A stretch of 64,000 bases of DNA from Lithodes maja (GCA_037953745.1 JBAKBP010003201.1:62001-126000); one strand, 5' to 3'. Numbered from the stretch's first letter, positions 11,904-24,193 are shown. A program made the numbers and translations. Notes: a model not told the origin generated them from the letters alone.

Positions 11904-12941
11904 TTAATTCCTTCGCAGGTTGCCGCCCTCGCTGTCTTCGGTCCTCCTTCCTGGTTGTCCTGTGCTGAGTCGATTTCTTCTCCGAAAATCCTTCACCGCA
12001 TCGTTGAGAAGACGCCCAAAACATGCTGCTCCCACCTGGTTCAGATGAACGCCATCGTCCGAAAACAAATAGTCATCGTAGTAGAAATTGTCCCAGGTGT
12101 CGACGAATCCCACGTTTTCCTTCCTGCAGAGGTTTGCTAGACAACGATTTGTGCTGGTGGCTATGTTGTAAAATCGGCTCTCTACACCAAGCCGGGGGAC
12201 GATTCCTGAGACGATGATCCTTGATGACTTCTCCTTAAACGACTTGATCAGCTGCTGGTACTTTAAAAGCAAATCTTCCGACCGGGTTCGCTGTACATTG
12301 TTGGATCCAACGTGGATGACGTACATTGTATTAGCAGGGGCCAGCTTAGATACTTCGTCAACTGCAGCAACTACGTCGTCCACACCACCACCAGGGATAC
12401 AAAAACGCTTCCTGGTCTTAGGTGCTCTGGCGCAAAACTCTGTGAGCTGACCACGTATCATCGAGTCTCCCACGAGCCGGACTTCTGCTATTTCCGCTTC
12501 GTCATCTGAGTCTGCGAGTATCTGGAAGCGGTTTTGACACTCGGTAATCGGTATGGGTTTCCTGGTCTTGGGGCAAACGTTGTTCCTCATGACACGGAAG
12601 TTGTCTTGAGGGGGAAGAGAGTTACTATTTGTTTCTTGAGTATCGGAACCATCAGATGAAATTGCTACTGCAGGCGTTGAATTGTTGGCAGTTGACGTTG
12701 GGGCATTGGTGGCTGCTGGAGTTGCGGTGACAATTGAAGTTTGTGGTACTCCAACGTTGAGTGTTACAAACTCTTGGAGTGATTCCAGCTTCATGGTGAG
12801 GATGTTGATCTTGTTGTAGGCTTCATCTAATTTCACTGTCAAATTCTCTCGTTGCTGGCAGAGACGGCAGACTTGAAGATCGACAGTAACAAACATGGAC
12901 TCACCAAACCTACCGGCGCAGTTCGTACAAGTGCGAGGCAT
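11904..12941 (-). CDS. LINE ORF1 protein with zinc finger, coiled coil and SGNH esterase domain
   Basis: An uninterrupted 345-residue ORF. Residues 5-28 hold two CxxC pairs (C5, C8, C25, C28), a probable zinc-binding unit. About residues 32-58 are heptad-rich and probably form a coiled coil. A Ser/Thr/Pro/Asn-rich linker follows at 66-115. Residues 155-320 look like an SGNH (GDSL) hydrolase: VGDS with Ser160, a glycine block PGGG near 183-186, GSNN with Asn214/215, and DGVH with Asp296 and His299. This arrangement is known from CR1-family ORF1 proteins, which bind element RNA in the ribonucleoprotein; the role of the esterase is not settled. ORF1 is the only intact ORF of this copy. The start is the first ATG ahead of the CxxC motif and follows the repeat-rich 5' region. 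Confidence 0.88.
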   Translation of the reverse strand: MPRTCTNCAGRFGESMFVTVDLQVCRLCQQRENLTVKLDEAYNKINILTMKLESLQEFVTLNVGVPQTSIVTATPAATNAPTSTANNSTPAVAISSDGSDTQETNSNSLPPQDNFRVMRNNVCPKTRKPIPITECQNRFQILADSDDEAEIAEVRLVGDSMIRGQLTEFCARAPKTRKRFCIPGGGVDDVVAAVDEVSKLAPANTMYVIHVGSNNVQRTRSEDLLLKYQQLIKSFKEKSSRIIVSGIVPRLGVESRFYNIATSTNRCLANLCRKENVGFVDTWDNFYYDDYLFSDDGVHLNQVGAACFGRLLNDAVKDFRRRNRLSTGQPGRRTEDSEGGNLRRN

Positions 12942-12961
12942 GGTAACAGTCAGTTTCTTCA

Positions 12962-13300
12962 GATCACTTCACTCACTTAAAACTCTTAACTCACTTTAAA
13001 ACACTTAACTCACTTTAAAACACTTCACTCACTTTAGAAACACTTCAATCACTTCAACCTAAAACAAATATGTTGAAATACACAACAATAGGTTATCAGG
13101 GGTGATAGCCTAACCGAAAACAAAAAAATTGAGATACGCAGAATTAGGCTTCCAGGGGCGATAGCCTAACCAAAAGTTTAAAAAAATTGAAATACGCACC
13201 AATAGGCTACCAGCATTGAATAGCCTAACCGAAAATAATAAAATTGAAATACGCAGAAATAGGCTACCAGGGGTGATAACCTAACCTTAAACAAATATAT
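12962..13300 (-). repeat. tandem repeats in the LINE 5' region
   Basis: Two adjacent arrays. 12962-13057 repeats a unit of about 20 bp resembling CACTTAACTCACTTTAAAA. 13058-13300 holds about four units of 54-62 bp, each with GAAATACGCA followed by AGGCTACCAGGGGTGATAGC and CTAACC. In several units AGGCTA and TAGCCT are short inverted arms around a 10-base loop. Repeated 5' untranslated units are common in LINE promoters; that role here is inferred from position only. Confidence 0.75.
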
Positions 13301-14124
13301 ATATATATAACAGAATATGTAACTAAATATACAATTCACCAAATAGAGATTATATAAAAATAAAGTGTGACTGTACACAAGGGGTTAATATACTGTATCA
13401 ACAGATGGCCCTGGTGTCACTGTAGCCTAGTAAAGCAGTAGCCTACTCTTTTTAGATAAAACAAAAAAAATGTATCAGTCAAAAGTTACTACAAGATCAT
13501 GCAAGCAACAACTAAAATTACAGATATATATAGCTACAGTATGATACTAAATACAATATCTACTAGAGTTAATAAGAACAACAGATTGGCTGGCTATAGG
13601 CTAGGCTAGGTTTGGATTAGGTTAAAAGCTTGGCAGGTTGGGTTAGGCTAGGTTAGTTTGTACAAATACCACCCTTAGCTTAAAGTAAAATCACTCTGAG
13701 GAGAAAAAGTCAAGAATATATCTAGGGGGAAAAGATAAATGAATGCACTTAAATTTACTACAAAATTGGCTGGAATTTAATATGTATAATCCCCCCAAAA
13801 AAGTTTGTTTACAAAATAGCGTCGGCGTTCGTTCCTGTAGGCAGGTTAGTTAGTACACAATATTGTTTATTAGCACATTAATATGCAAAGCTTTACTTAC
13901 ATACAAGGCAGTTAAATTGATACTTACTACAGTAGGTAATGGGTAAAATTAGGGGCTACGATTTTATATCAAATAAGAAGAGAACGTTTACAAACAAAAC
14001 AAAACAAAACAACAGATGGCGCTAGTGGCACCCTGTCCGAGCAGGAGTCTTGTGATAAACACAAAGTTTATCAGTCAATACACAGCGAAATATCGTGCAG
14101 TGTTACTTACTAAGCTACAGGATG
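13301..14124. other. unassigned DNA upstream of the LINE
   Basis: No gene. It holds a patch at about 13593-13660 rich in TAGGCTAGG and GGTTAGG motifs, a short AAAAC repeat at about 13995-14012, and an imperfect direct repeat of a CAACAGATGG segment at 13404 and 14011. The region may be more of the LINE 5' end or host DNA. Confidence 0.5.
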
Positions 14125-14324
14125 NNNNNNNNNNNNNNNNNNNNNNNNNNNNNNNNNNNNNNNNNNNNNNNNNNNNNNNNNNNNNNNNNNNNNNNNNNNN
14201 NNNNNNNNNNNNNNNNNNNNNNNNNNNNNNNNNNNNNNNNNNNNNNNNNNNNNNNNNNNNNNNNNNNNNNNNNNNNNNNNNNNNNNNNNNNNNNNNNNNN
14301 NNNNNNNNNNNNNNNNNNNNNNNN
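14125..14324. other. assembly gap (200 N)
   Basis: Exactly 200 N, a typical fixed-size scaffolding gap. The base after the gap lies in a CCT/CTT low-complexity tract that matches the gypsy-2 copy at 50819. The sequence before the gap is unrelated to the corresponding upstream part of gypsy-2, so true distance and continuity are unknown. Confidence 0.99.
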
Positions 14325-15777
14325 ATCCTCCTCCTCCTCTTCTTCTTCGTCGAATTCTCCTCCACAAAGGGAAAGAAGACGAATAATCACAAGTAAACAC
14401 CATAACCCCTCTAACTATATTCCAAAAATAACAACCGCCACCCTCCCACGAAAGAACATACCTTCCCCTTCAACCTCATCCCCTCTCAACCCCCACCTCA
14501 TCACCCCGAGTGACCTGCTAGATCTACCCCCCCCCCACCAAACTCCCACAAAACTGCCTATTTCCACCACCATCAAATCACCGACCCCACCAAAGAACAC
14601 ACCCAACACATGTTCTTACCCCCAAACCTCCCAATTAAACCTCCACTCCCTACCCACCCGTCTAGCCCCCCCCCCGCATCCACCCCTTTCCCCTCCACTA
14701 TCCCTGCGACCCCACCCACGCATCAACCAACCTCATCATCTCATCAAACCCCCTAAAAAGGACACGATGCCAACGACCAACCCCTCCTCTCACACCACGT
14801 CTAACACACAACTAACTCCTAACCAAAGCCCCTCCAAACTGACGTACCCGACCTCCACACCCCCACTTGAATCCCCCCACAAAGTCGCCCCTGAGAGAAC
14901 CCCTATACATACCCCCACCAAATCCTCTCCCCATTCCGCCTACCACCCTCACTCGACAAAAACCTCCACACGCATCTACCTCTCAAATAGCCCCTTACCT
15001 CACCCCCACTAAATGCCTTCCACCTGTAAAGCGTTCTTCCCCTCAATATAAAACATCGTCGAGCGACTCAAGTCCCACTACAAACATCTACCTTCCCACC
15101 AGGACCTCCAAAGGTAGAATCATCAACAGACCCATCAGATTTGAAGACAGTTATGTCAAAACAACACCCCGTTCTTACACTAAAGACCCAAGCCACACAA
15201 CACACACACCCCCTCTTTCTCACACACATCCATCACGCACCTTACCTAAACCGATATTGCACATTGCCTCCATATATTTTCCCAGCCTGCAACACCACCC
15301 AAGAAAACCCCCAAAACCCCAGACTCATATCCGCCCTTCACCCCCAGCTCCGTTTTCACGCGTTAGTCCCTCCCCTTCAGTTATTAACCCATTCACCACA
15401 CTGAAGAGGCCTCCTGTCAGTCCCACACACCTCACTCGATACATGACCTCCACCATGAACAAATCCACACCATTCGTCGCCCCCGTCCCTACCCCCACGG
15501 GGGAAGACTACACACCGTTCATACGAAAAGTTAAAGTAAAAACGTCCACAGGATGCTTAGCCCGTCTACAGTGCCCACATCAAGCCCGGGCAACCGCCCT
15601 CCACAACACCGAGGACACATTCCTACAGGTCTACATAGACCTGCAAAAGAAACCTGACCCTCGCTCTCTTGCTTGGTGGGACCTTCTCAATACACTCAAA
15701 ATGACCCACCATGACTATGCTTCTTTTTACTTCACCCTTGAGGCTCGAGGACGAGCCTACAATGAAGGAGAGGGTTA
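14325..15777 (+). pseudogene. gypsy-2 pol C-terminal extension, copy 1
   Basis: Homologous to 50819-52282 of the longer gypsy-2 copy. The translation is Ser/Pro/Thr/His-rich and continues the integrase C-terminus. In one frame it is open from the gap to 15012. An overlapping frame (14867-15778) carries the better conserved end, which reads LARLQCPHQARATALHNTED near 15560-15620 and ends RGRAYNEGEG. A purine tract GAAGGAGAGGG lies immediately before the LTR. No transmembrane segment or envelope-like feature is visible. Copy 2 has a stop codon (CTCATCC to CTAATCC type change near 50970) that copy 1 lacks. Confidence 0.7.
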
Positions 15778-18700
15778 GTAAAATGCCCCAGAACGAGAAG
15801 CCCACCACGGAAGCCACGAGCGAACACCACCAGGAAACGGGAATAGAAACACCCGAAGGCAAGGCCCACAGAACGAAAGGACCAGGTGACCAAGCCAACC
15901 AGTTAAGACAGGCCGAAGCCCGCAGGGCTAAGCAGCTCCAAACCACACCTGCCTATCCCTTCTAACCACTGACCTTTCCCCCACCTCGCGTATACACTAC
16001 CCCTCGTGTCCTACACCTCTACCTACATGATGATGAACATGAATACACCTTAATTTAATACACCCATGCCCTGTCCCTAGGTTGAGCAAAATTAATGCCA
16101 ACCAGTTCAGACAGGCCTAAATTTATGTATGTTTTTTCCATCCAAGAAGTAATATGTTAACCCCCTGTCTTGCCAGACTAAGTTTCTGAAGACCAACCGC
16201 CCCCATAAATCTATGTATGTTCTTCCCAGGTTAATACACCCATGCCCTGTCCCTAGGTTGAGCCAATGCCAACCAGTTCAGGCAGGCCTAAATCTATGTA
16301 TGTTTTTCCATCCAAGAAGTAATATGTTAACCCCCTGTCTTGCCAGACTAAGTTTCTGAAGACCAACTGCCCCCATAAATCTATGTATGTTCTTTCCATC
16401 CGAGAAGTAGTATGTTAAAACCCCATGTCCTAATTGATCAGAAACTATGATACCCACGGGTACACCAGTGTATATACTGTATATAACCCTTGTTCCTGTA
16501 AGACCTAGACAGAAATGACTGAAGATGTTAGCCACCAAACAGTAACTCTAATTCTTACCCCAACCAGAGATTGTATATACAACACTCTTTTATCATTGTC
16601 TCGACGCATTTTTACCATGAAACAATACCGAAGCTACCCCTACGAACTGCCGCTTTCTTTGGTGTATATGTCATAGAAAACGCAGTTCCCGGGAACAACT
16701 AGGTCAGCAAGAAATAGTGTCAGATTATCAGTGTCCATAACCATCGTATTGACGAGTAATAATACACCATGTTTTTCTCTACTTTTATCCACAGTCAAGC
16801 ACACACCTACAGTTAACCTCCTCTTCCCCACAGCCCCACAGTCCACATGATTCTATCCCTTCCAGACTCATATACCACCCCATATTGCTCATCCCCCAGT
16901 AGCGTTTGGCTAACATACTTTCCCTGTCATTAACCCCCAAGCTACGATACCAACTGTAGCCTAATGCCACCCCTACGCCCAGAGACTTTAGGGTCAAACT
17001 TCCACGTAGCCCCCCTTAACCCTCTCCCTCTCGTTAACCCCCCACGCTCCTCGACTCCTTTCCAACCTAGCCTCTCCACCATACCTCCTGAATACCCTTA
17101 ATTTTTCCATTGTTAACATTCTCAAACCTTTTGTATATATACTCCTATCCAGCCTACCTTTCCCCAGTAGGAAGGAACACCATTAGAACTTTACTAACCC
17201 TTTGCATGCCATCTATTCCCTCACAACCCATTCACAACCCTGTACCAAATGATCGTCAGTGCGAGGCTAGCCGCCTCGCCAGTGACTAACTTCTATTGCC
17301 ATACTTCCAGATAAATGTGGCAGAGTTAGCAACCCAGTCTCCACCACATCCAACAAACCATGCAATTAACAACCCAACCGATTAAACCAGCTAGTCAAGG
17401 CACCTTCGGTTTTGGTATTACGAACACCCACATCTGTCTCATAAACAGAGGGTTATTACAAACACTTGTGATATGGCAATCCCCTAGCCACAGCCGCCGG
17501 ACGACCATCACAGAGAGAGGGCGCGCACCTACCCCCTTTTTACCCACCCGAGGAGGGAGACCCCCACCCCTGCGGAGGTATACCTGACCCCTGTTTTGAC
17601 TTCCGGGTCATTGCCAGGTAGCACAGGAATTCTTCCTATCAATGAACTAACTATGCATGACTAACACCTTTACTAACCTCTATTAACCCACAGTAACCCA
17701 TTAACCTTTCTTGCATACTCTGATAACCAAATTAGCACCTCAGCTATACCATAGAACGAAGACTGAACAATCTAAGAGAGACGCTCCTATCACAGCTGTC
17801 CCAGTCCTCCTCGTAAAGTAGATCCAGTCTCTCTCCCCTAAATACTTCCAGTATAGCCAAAATAGTACCTCTTACTAAGGCTCAGTTATATCACATTATG
17901 AAGGCTCCATATAGCCATGTGCCACAACAGTAATCACCACCTTACCTAGTTCCCGTATCCATTGAGAGCTTAAATAAATCCATAAGAACTCGAGATCCCT
18001 ATGGCCTACAGGGTCCAAAATCGAGCCTATAAACCAAGCTCCAGCCCCCAGTAAAATCAGTTGAAAGATAGACACCAACCAGTGGCTGGCCCCCTTAAGT
18101 TGACCTCTAGCTCTGCCCTTGTGTTGTTCCTGAGAATTGAGTTCCAGAGCCGGCAGACTCCGTGGCAGATTGAGATAGAAGCATCTGTCCACGTACAAGA
18201 AATCTACGTGCACCTTATAACCTTCACAAACCAGTGGGTATATAAGCGTGTAGCCAGCAACGATCGCCAAGAGATCCGTCTTGAGAACTTCCTACATATG
18301 GACCCCCTGGACGGCCGCGGAACCAGTCGTTAGCTCCCAACATCACGGACGCAAGATAATCAGGACCACACCAATCAAATACTACCCAAGATTCAGTCTA
18401 TCAGTACTACAGTGTTACAGTACTATTTAAAGACTCACTTAATCATATTTCTACGAAGTGGCTATATCTTTGCCCCAGTATAATTCATATATAACCATTC
18501 CATTAGGAAGTGCTAAGCGTATCAGTGTTTATTAATTAACAGGCGATATTAACTCTCGTAATTACCCATATATCTAGATATTATTACATAGAAGTAAAAC
18601 CCTAGTGATATCTAATGTTCGCCCACTGATTTGCGTTCTACGTGTTTCTGCTATAAGAATATAAAACTTAGATCAGTACCCCCTGAGGTTACTAGAATTC

Positions 18701-19131
18701 CCGTGCTCTAAAATACGCGTGTCTAATCTAGTCTGTGAACTACTACTTGTGCACCAGAGCTACCAGTAATCAATCTAAATAGTGAAATTGAATCTATAAG
18801 TAACATTGAGGGTCTCCAGTATAAACTTGCGAACAAAGCCAGTGATCAGAAGATTAATACCTGAACGATGGAAGTGGGAGACTAGGCTCCATCCAGATCC
18901 ACTTAATGCTAATTGTTCAATTCTATCATTTGTCTTGTACGAGTGTTCATACCTTCTTATGTTTCCTATTAACCATCATCAATACACGTGATCGATCGTG
19001 TGTCTTGTTACCGTGTGTTTAACTTGTGTTCTCTATTCCTCATACCTTGTTTTGTGCATGCAGCCTTATATACCCAGTCAGTTAGAACTCACATTACCCA
19101 AGTTAATCCTGTAGAAAAACAGGGCATAACA
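15778..19131 (+). mobile_element. gypsy-2 3' LTR, copy 1
   Basis: I place the start at GTAAAATGCCCC right after the purine tract and the end at GGGCATAACA, giving about 3.35 kb. The last 2.0 kb match the truncated 5' LTR at 41569-43555 and all of it matches the LTR at 52283-56923, which supports the LTR assignment. The start is inferred from the purine tract because no complete 5' LTR is present. A 174-bp near-perfect tandem duplication with CACCCATGCCCTGTCCCTAG lies at about 16057-16410. The charged ORF at 15711-15965 crosses the LTR start. Long LTRs of this size are unusual but known in some gypsy families. Confidence 0.75.
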
Positions 19132-19936
19132 CATACCTATTCCAATGATGAGTATATATTATGCATAAGTATGATTCATATATATTTACGCTTATATATA
19201 GGTAATAATCCTAGAGTAATAATTTTATATTTATAATGTAATAGTGAATATAGCATTGATTGTAGTAGTAGACGTTCTAGTATATGTAGTATCATGAAGG
19301 TATTTTAGGTTAAAATGATAACAAATAGTAATAGTATTGATAATAGTAACCGAGCAATAGACGTAGTATTATGCAAGTGTGGCAGGATGGGTGGGGTGAG
19401 AGGGGTGGTGACAGGATGGGCGTGTGTAGTGTCCAGAGAAGTGGGGGGAAGGGGGTCCAGGGAAGAGAGGAGGGTTCGGGAGATTACAAAGGATTACAGA
19501 GGAAAACGAGTAACAACAAATCTACTGCTGCTCACTAGGCTACATCTTAGACGAGTTAAATCACAATACTGTATGGAGACTTTTTCCATCTCAAAAGTGT
19601 ATAAGGACCTAATTTGTATTCTTCTTGTGTTTTGTCTGACTTTACTTCCAAAGCTGTTGTTATAAATTCATGGGATACTATGTGTTTATGGAAATCCAAC
19701 CATTCTAATATCCTCGTCTCTTAAAAAATCACCTGCATTTATTATTATTATTATTATTATTATCATTATTATTTTTAATATTATCTTTACACAATCGCTC
19801 TTCTAGCCATCACGGTACTTACTTCATTGATTAATATCGCCATGCATGTATAATACGATAATCATGGTAATTACATTGAACGGTAGGCTGCTGGCTATTG
19901 ACAGTGATGAAGATTGATGTTGGGTAATATCCCATA
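19132..19936. other. non-TE flank of gypsy-2, copy 1
   Basis: No recognisable gene. It includes a G-rich patch at 19378-19470 and a (TTA)n microsatellite near 19739-19775. The stretch is repeated almost unchanged at 56924-57728 and is the best evidence that the surrounding block was duplicated as a unit. An ORF at 19315-19665 is conserved only because the DNA is duplicated; its translation is not recognisable. Confidence 0.7.
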
Positions 19937-20078
19937 TTTTTTTTTGCCTATGTGAGTGAGGGAAACAAAAGGCAGAACTGCCTGTAGCGAGTGCCTCCCC
20001 CATAGTTGAAAGAATGACAGGGCCAAAATCAAGGGACGTTCGAGCCAAAATGCCTGGACACACAGAGTTTGAAGCAAT

Positions 20079-21142
20079 TTAAGTCATATAAGGAGGGAAA
20101 GACTGAGAGTAACATTTCACTCTTGGGTTGGAGAGTTGCACAGAGTAGGGGTGGGATTGCGTTGCGAGACGGGTACCACATACCCTACGTAGAGGAGGTG
20201 GTATACACTGGGAGAGCTCTGAGGAGCACTGATTATTGTAGTAGTGATAGAATAGCGAGAGAGATACAACATTGCGGCGAAGAGAGAGAATTTGCAGAGA
20301 GTTGGTGAGTGGGCGGGAATTAATGATACGAAAGGCCTTCGTTTCTACTTTGTCTTGGAGTGCGGTGTGAGAGGATCCTCCCCACATATATGAACAATAC
20401 TCAATACAAGGACGCACTGTGCCCCTGTACAGAGCAAGAAGCTGTGCAGGGGTAAAGAACCCCTTGAGGCGGTTGAGCACACCCAGCTTCTGCCTTAGCA
20501 AGACTGGTAATATGGACCTTCCAAGTAATAGCCGAAGAAAAAGAGACACCAAGAATATTGAGAGAAGATGAAGGATTGATTTTTGTATTGTTGAAGAATA
20601 AGAGATAGTCCTCTGGGAGTTCCGGACGGGTAGATAGATGGAGAAATTGGGTTTTGAAAGCATTAAAGGTAACAAGATTTTCTCTGCCCCAATTGGAAAT
20701 AGTAGTTAGATCAGAAGATAAGTGTTGTATGCGCGCTTCATTACATTTGTTTTTTAGGGATTGCTGGCTGGGGCTTTCTGGAAAACTAAATGATTAGTGT
20801 AAGATGGAGTTGTCTGCATATGAATGGCTGGGACTGGAGGTACAGTTGAGAAGATCATTTATGAAAAGTAGAAAAAGAATAGGAGATAGGACAAAGCCCT
20901 GAGGAACACCGGAGTCGATAGGATGAGGATGTGAGAGATGGCCGTCCACAACCGCAGCCATGGAACGGCCGGAAAAGAAATTAGAGACAAAGGCACAGAT
21001 GGAGGGATAGAAACCGAAGGAGTTTAGTTTAGAAATTAAATATTTGTGCAAGACTTTATCGAAGGCATTCGTTATGTCTAATGCAATAGAAAAGGTCTCA
21101 CCGAAGTCCTGAAAGGAGGATGACCAAGAGTTAGAAAGATAT
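20079..21142 (-). pseudogene. LINE-B reverse transcriptase, C-terminal half, copy 1
   Basis: Minus-strand translations include LISKLNSFGFYPSICAFVSN, GVPQGFVLSP and a SYADNS box where YADD is expected, so the second catalytic Asp reads Asn. The thumb and C-terminal region contain RLKGFFTPAQLLALYRGT, YCSYMWGGS and the NSRPLTNSLQ block. The part between 20675 and 20794 is in a different frame. The homologue at 54139-55113 keeps an intact SYADDS box, so the Asn is a defect of this duplicated copy (also present at 59300-59557). Confidence 0.85.
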
Positions 21143-23266
21143 GTAAAATAACCAAATTAACAAAGACCTCCACCATGAACAAAAGGAAAACAACTGAAGA
21201 ACGGGAAACTGATAACAAACTAGTCCCTAAACAAATTCAACAGCGAAAACGAACTAAGAGAGAAGAGGAAGGAGGAACTAAAGCAGAACCAATAACACCG
21301 AAGGCGGGAACAGCAAGAAACAAAATAAGCACGATGCCCCGCATACCAAAATTGCCCCACATCACCCACGGAAGAAACGAGAACAAGAATACTAGACCAG
21401 AGTCACACACCAAGAAGATAGTACATCAGCAGCACCAAAAGACACACAAATAGTGAAACCACGTGTACGAGATAACCACCAAAATAATACCAATAATACC
21501 TGCATCTATAAGCAAGTTATCACATCTCACACGCCCTCTACGAACACCGGACAAGACGCCAGAATTGCCATCATAACACCAGAGCTTCCAACAACACCGG
21601 GCAAGACTATCATCAAAATACCACAACACCACGAGGCTCCCAGGGAGAAAATAATATTCAGCCAAGGACAGAAGGACCAACATCACCATAAGAAGAGAAG
21701 TCACTTATGCCCCTCTTCCACCCAAAAGCCGAATCACTTGCCCGCGAACTTCTAGGGGTCCCTCCTAATCCCCCTAGATCCGCCCCCTACTGGACTTATG
21801 ACCTTTTGACCCCCGCACACCTTCCCTGGGACATCTCAGCCAAAGTCGTCACTACTCCGACGAAACCTGAACAAGGCAAGCAATTCTAGGGCTTCATAAC
21901 ACTGGCATACTAGTGGTGTAGCCCTAAAATTACCCTCCCATTCAAATAGTTGATTGAAGTCATGATGAATATCTCTACAGGTCTGAGGAGTTCTTTTCTC
22001 TATTGAAGAATTATTGTTATTGCATACCATGGTATAGGGAATAACATTAAGATCCCCAATAGGCTGCACTTTTAATACGCGTACTAGAAGTACAAACTCG
22101 CGGACATGTCCCCACCTTACTTCTTTTATCAAATCCGCACTCTACAAACTACTGAGAGATACTTGTCATGGCAAGGTCATTCGACTAGTTTAGGGCTTTG
22201 CGAGAAACCGCCACCCGGCACTTAACATACAGAAGTCCTTAGTGCATCTGTCCAACACCGTGGTAGCGGACACTTGCAATTAAAAGGTTTAAACACCGCC
22301 CCGAGTTCTTTGAAACTCTAATAACGGTCAGTGGCAGATCGAGCAAAAATAGTAATGAACATGACCTTATTATCTCCTCGCGTTAGCCCGATACGTTGTC
22401 CCTTTGTCACGATATCAGAGACATCATATTAAAGACGGTAAGACCCCAAGTCAAGAGTACCGAAATGAAACTTCATCACCGATTAGCATAACGATCAGGA
22501 TAGTCGAGTAACTCTAGCTACAGGACATGTCCAACTAAACATCGTTCATCCGATGATAATGCCCAGTGTCATGACATTAAGTTACTTCATTCAAGTTTCA
22601 AAGCCAGCTAATCCATCTGTATCCCAAACAACTTATCCACACGGCAGGCCAACCTGGACGGCCCAACGGAGATTCAGAAGACCCCCCAGCTGTTACCTCA
22701 ACTCATCATCACTCCAGCTCCAAGTGTTATCTCAGGAGTAAATATTGAAAACCAACTAATAAGTCAATACCCAGAAATAAAGTATAAAGTTAGACTCCAC
22801 AAGTATTGACTCTGCCTAAATTCTCACCAGTGCGAAGGTGCATCAATAAGTTATAGTCCACAAGTATCGACTCTGCCTAAATTCTCACTCGTGTAAAAGT
22901 TTCTAAATAAGTTAGAGTTAAATACTTACTCTATCCACCAATCATCAAGACTTATAAGAGTTTTCTAATAATTATTTGTGAGTTCATTTAAGAGGTAAAC
23001 AGAACTAATATATACCTGATCTCCATCTACATCCTTGCCATACTTGGACACAATGGACAGTTCATATTGTATAAACCATTTGATCCATGTGTATCTATCT
23101 ATATTGTTAACTTAAGAGTAGATAAATAAATACTGTTCATAAATATACTCAGTGTTTTATGTATCCTTTATTTCTTCTATTCATGTGTTGTGTGACTTTG
23201 ACTTCTCCAGTTAAGTAGAACCTACCAAATCCAATCTCAAAACCTGGTAAAAACCCTGGTATAACA
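21143..23266 (+). mobile_element. solo-LTR-like element, copy B, inserted in LINE-B
   Basis: A 2124-bp unit, start GTAAAATAACC, end CCTGGTATAACA, flanked by ATAT at 21139-21142 and 23267-23270. The uninterrupted LINE-B copy at about 53936-53960 has the single ATAT within TTTCATATCTTACT, which proves insertion with a 4-bp target duplication. Charged ORF at 21175-21453 (many Lys, Glu, Arg, Thr). A two-unit version of the 61-bp minisatellite lies at about 22790-22925. ATAAATAAAT near 23123 could serve as a poly(A) signal. Confidence 0.75.
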
Positions 23267-24193
23267 ATATGAAAGAAGATCACCAGTAGAGCGGCCCTTA
23301 AGGAAGCCATACTGGCGATCTGAGAGCTGATTATGAGAAGAGAAATGCTTTAGAAATTTGGAAGCAAGAATAGTTTCAAAAGCTTTATAGATACAAGAGA
23401 TGAGAGCAATTGGACGATAGTTGGAGGGTTGAGAGCGGTCACCCTTCTTTGGGACAAGGTTGAATGAGAGCAAACTTCCAGCAAGAAGGGAAGACGTTAG
23501 AGGAGAGACAGAGACAAAAGAGTTTGCCTAGGCAGTGAGTCAGCAGGAAGCACAGTTTTTTAGTACAACAGAAGGAACACCGTCCGGACTGTACGCCTTC
23601 TTAGTATTAAACCCAAATAGGATAGAAAGTACATCTTTAGAAGAGATTAGGATATTAGGCATAAGTAGGAGAGAGGGGGGTGGAGAGGGAGGAATAGCAC
23701 CGGAATCATCCAAGGTGGAGTTTCTAGCAAAAGTTTGACCGAAGAGTTCAGCTTTGTCAGAGAAAGAAGTGATGGTTGTGTGGAAAAGGGGAGGGAAAGA
23801 CGAGGAAGAAAAATTGTTGGAGAGTTTTTTGGCTAGATGCCAGAAAGCTTGGGAAGAGCTAGAGTTGAATAGTTCAGTGCATTTATTATTGATGAAAGAG
23901 TGCTTGGCAAGTCGAAGAACAGATTTGGCTTGATTCCAGGCAGAAACATAGGAAGAATGAGACTCTTGAGTTTTAAGGCGTCGGTAACGTTTGAATACTT
24001 CCTCCTTGTTGTGGACAGCAGTAGAACAAACATGAGTAAACCAAGATTTTTTTGCATTAGATTGAGAGAAAGAAAATGGAATGTACGCTTCCATGCCCGA
24101 GAGGATTACCTCGGTAATGCGTTCAGCACTCTCCGGGGGTCCTCGGCCCCGGAAGCAGAAGCCATCCCAGTCGGCAGCACCAAAGTGCCACAA
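23267..24193 (-). pseudogene. LINE-B endonuclease end and RT N-terminus, copy 1
   Basis: The ORF 24193 to 23540 (217 residues) starts with WHFGAADWDGFCF, an endonuclease-to-RT linker motif, and ends KKAYSPDGVPSVVLKNCASC, the RT N-terminal PDGVP block. The ORF 23473 to 23237 holds LVPKKGDRSQPSNYRPIALI and DRQYGFLKGRSTGD, the RT fingers, and stops where the solo LTR interrupts it. A frame change near 23500 separates the two. Confidence 0.83.

Larger units (their letters stand above)
8537..13300 (-). mobile_element. CR1-type LINE, nearly full length
   Basis: A minus-strand non-LTR retrotransposon with a repeat-rich 5' region (12962-13300), ORF1 (12941 to 11904), ORF2 (11814 to about 8896) and a roughly 360-bp 3' region ending at the (TA)n tract. 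An ORF1 with an SGNH-hydrolase (esterase) domain plus an ORF2 with an APE endonuclease and RT is typical of the CR1 clade. The 5' boundary is uncertain; an imperfect repeat of a CAACAGATGG segment (13404 and 14011) hints that the 5' region may reach almost to the gap at 14125. Confidence 0.85.

Noticed and set aside
14016..15012. ORFs that span the N gap
   Set aside because: They are formal products of translating N as unknown residues; only the part after 14325 has meaning, as gypsy-2 tail.
19315..19665. Host gene in the duplicated flank (116-residue ORF)
   Set aside because: It appears twice only because the block is duplicated; composition follows the G-rich patch and no domain is recognised.
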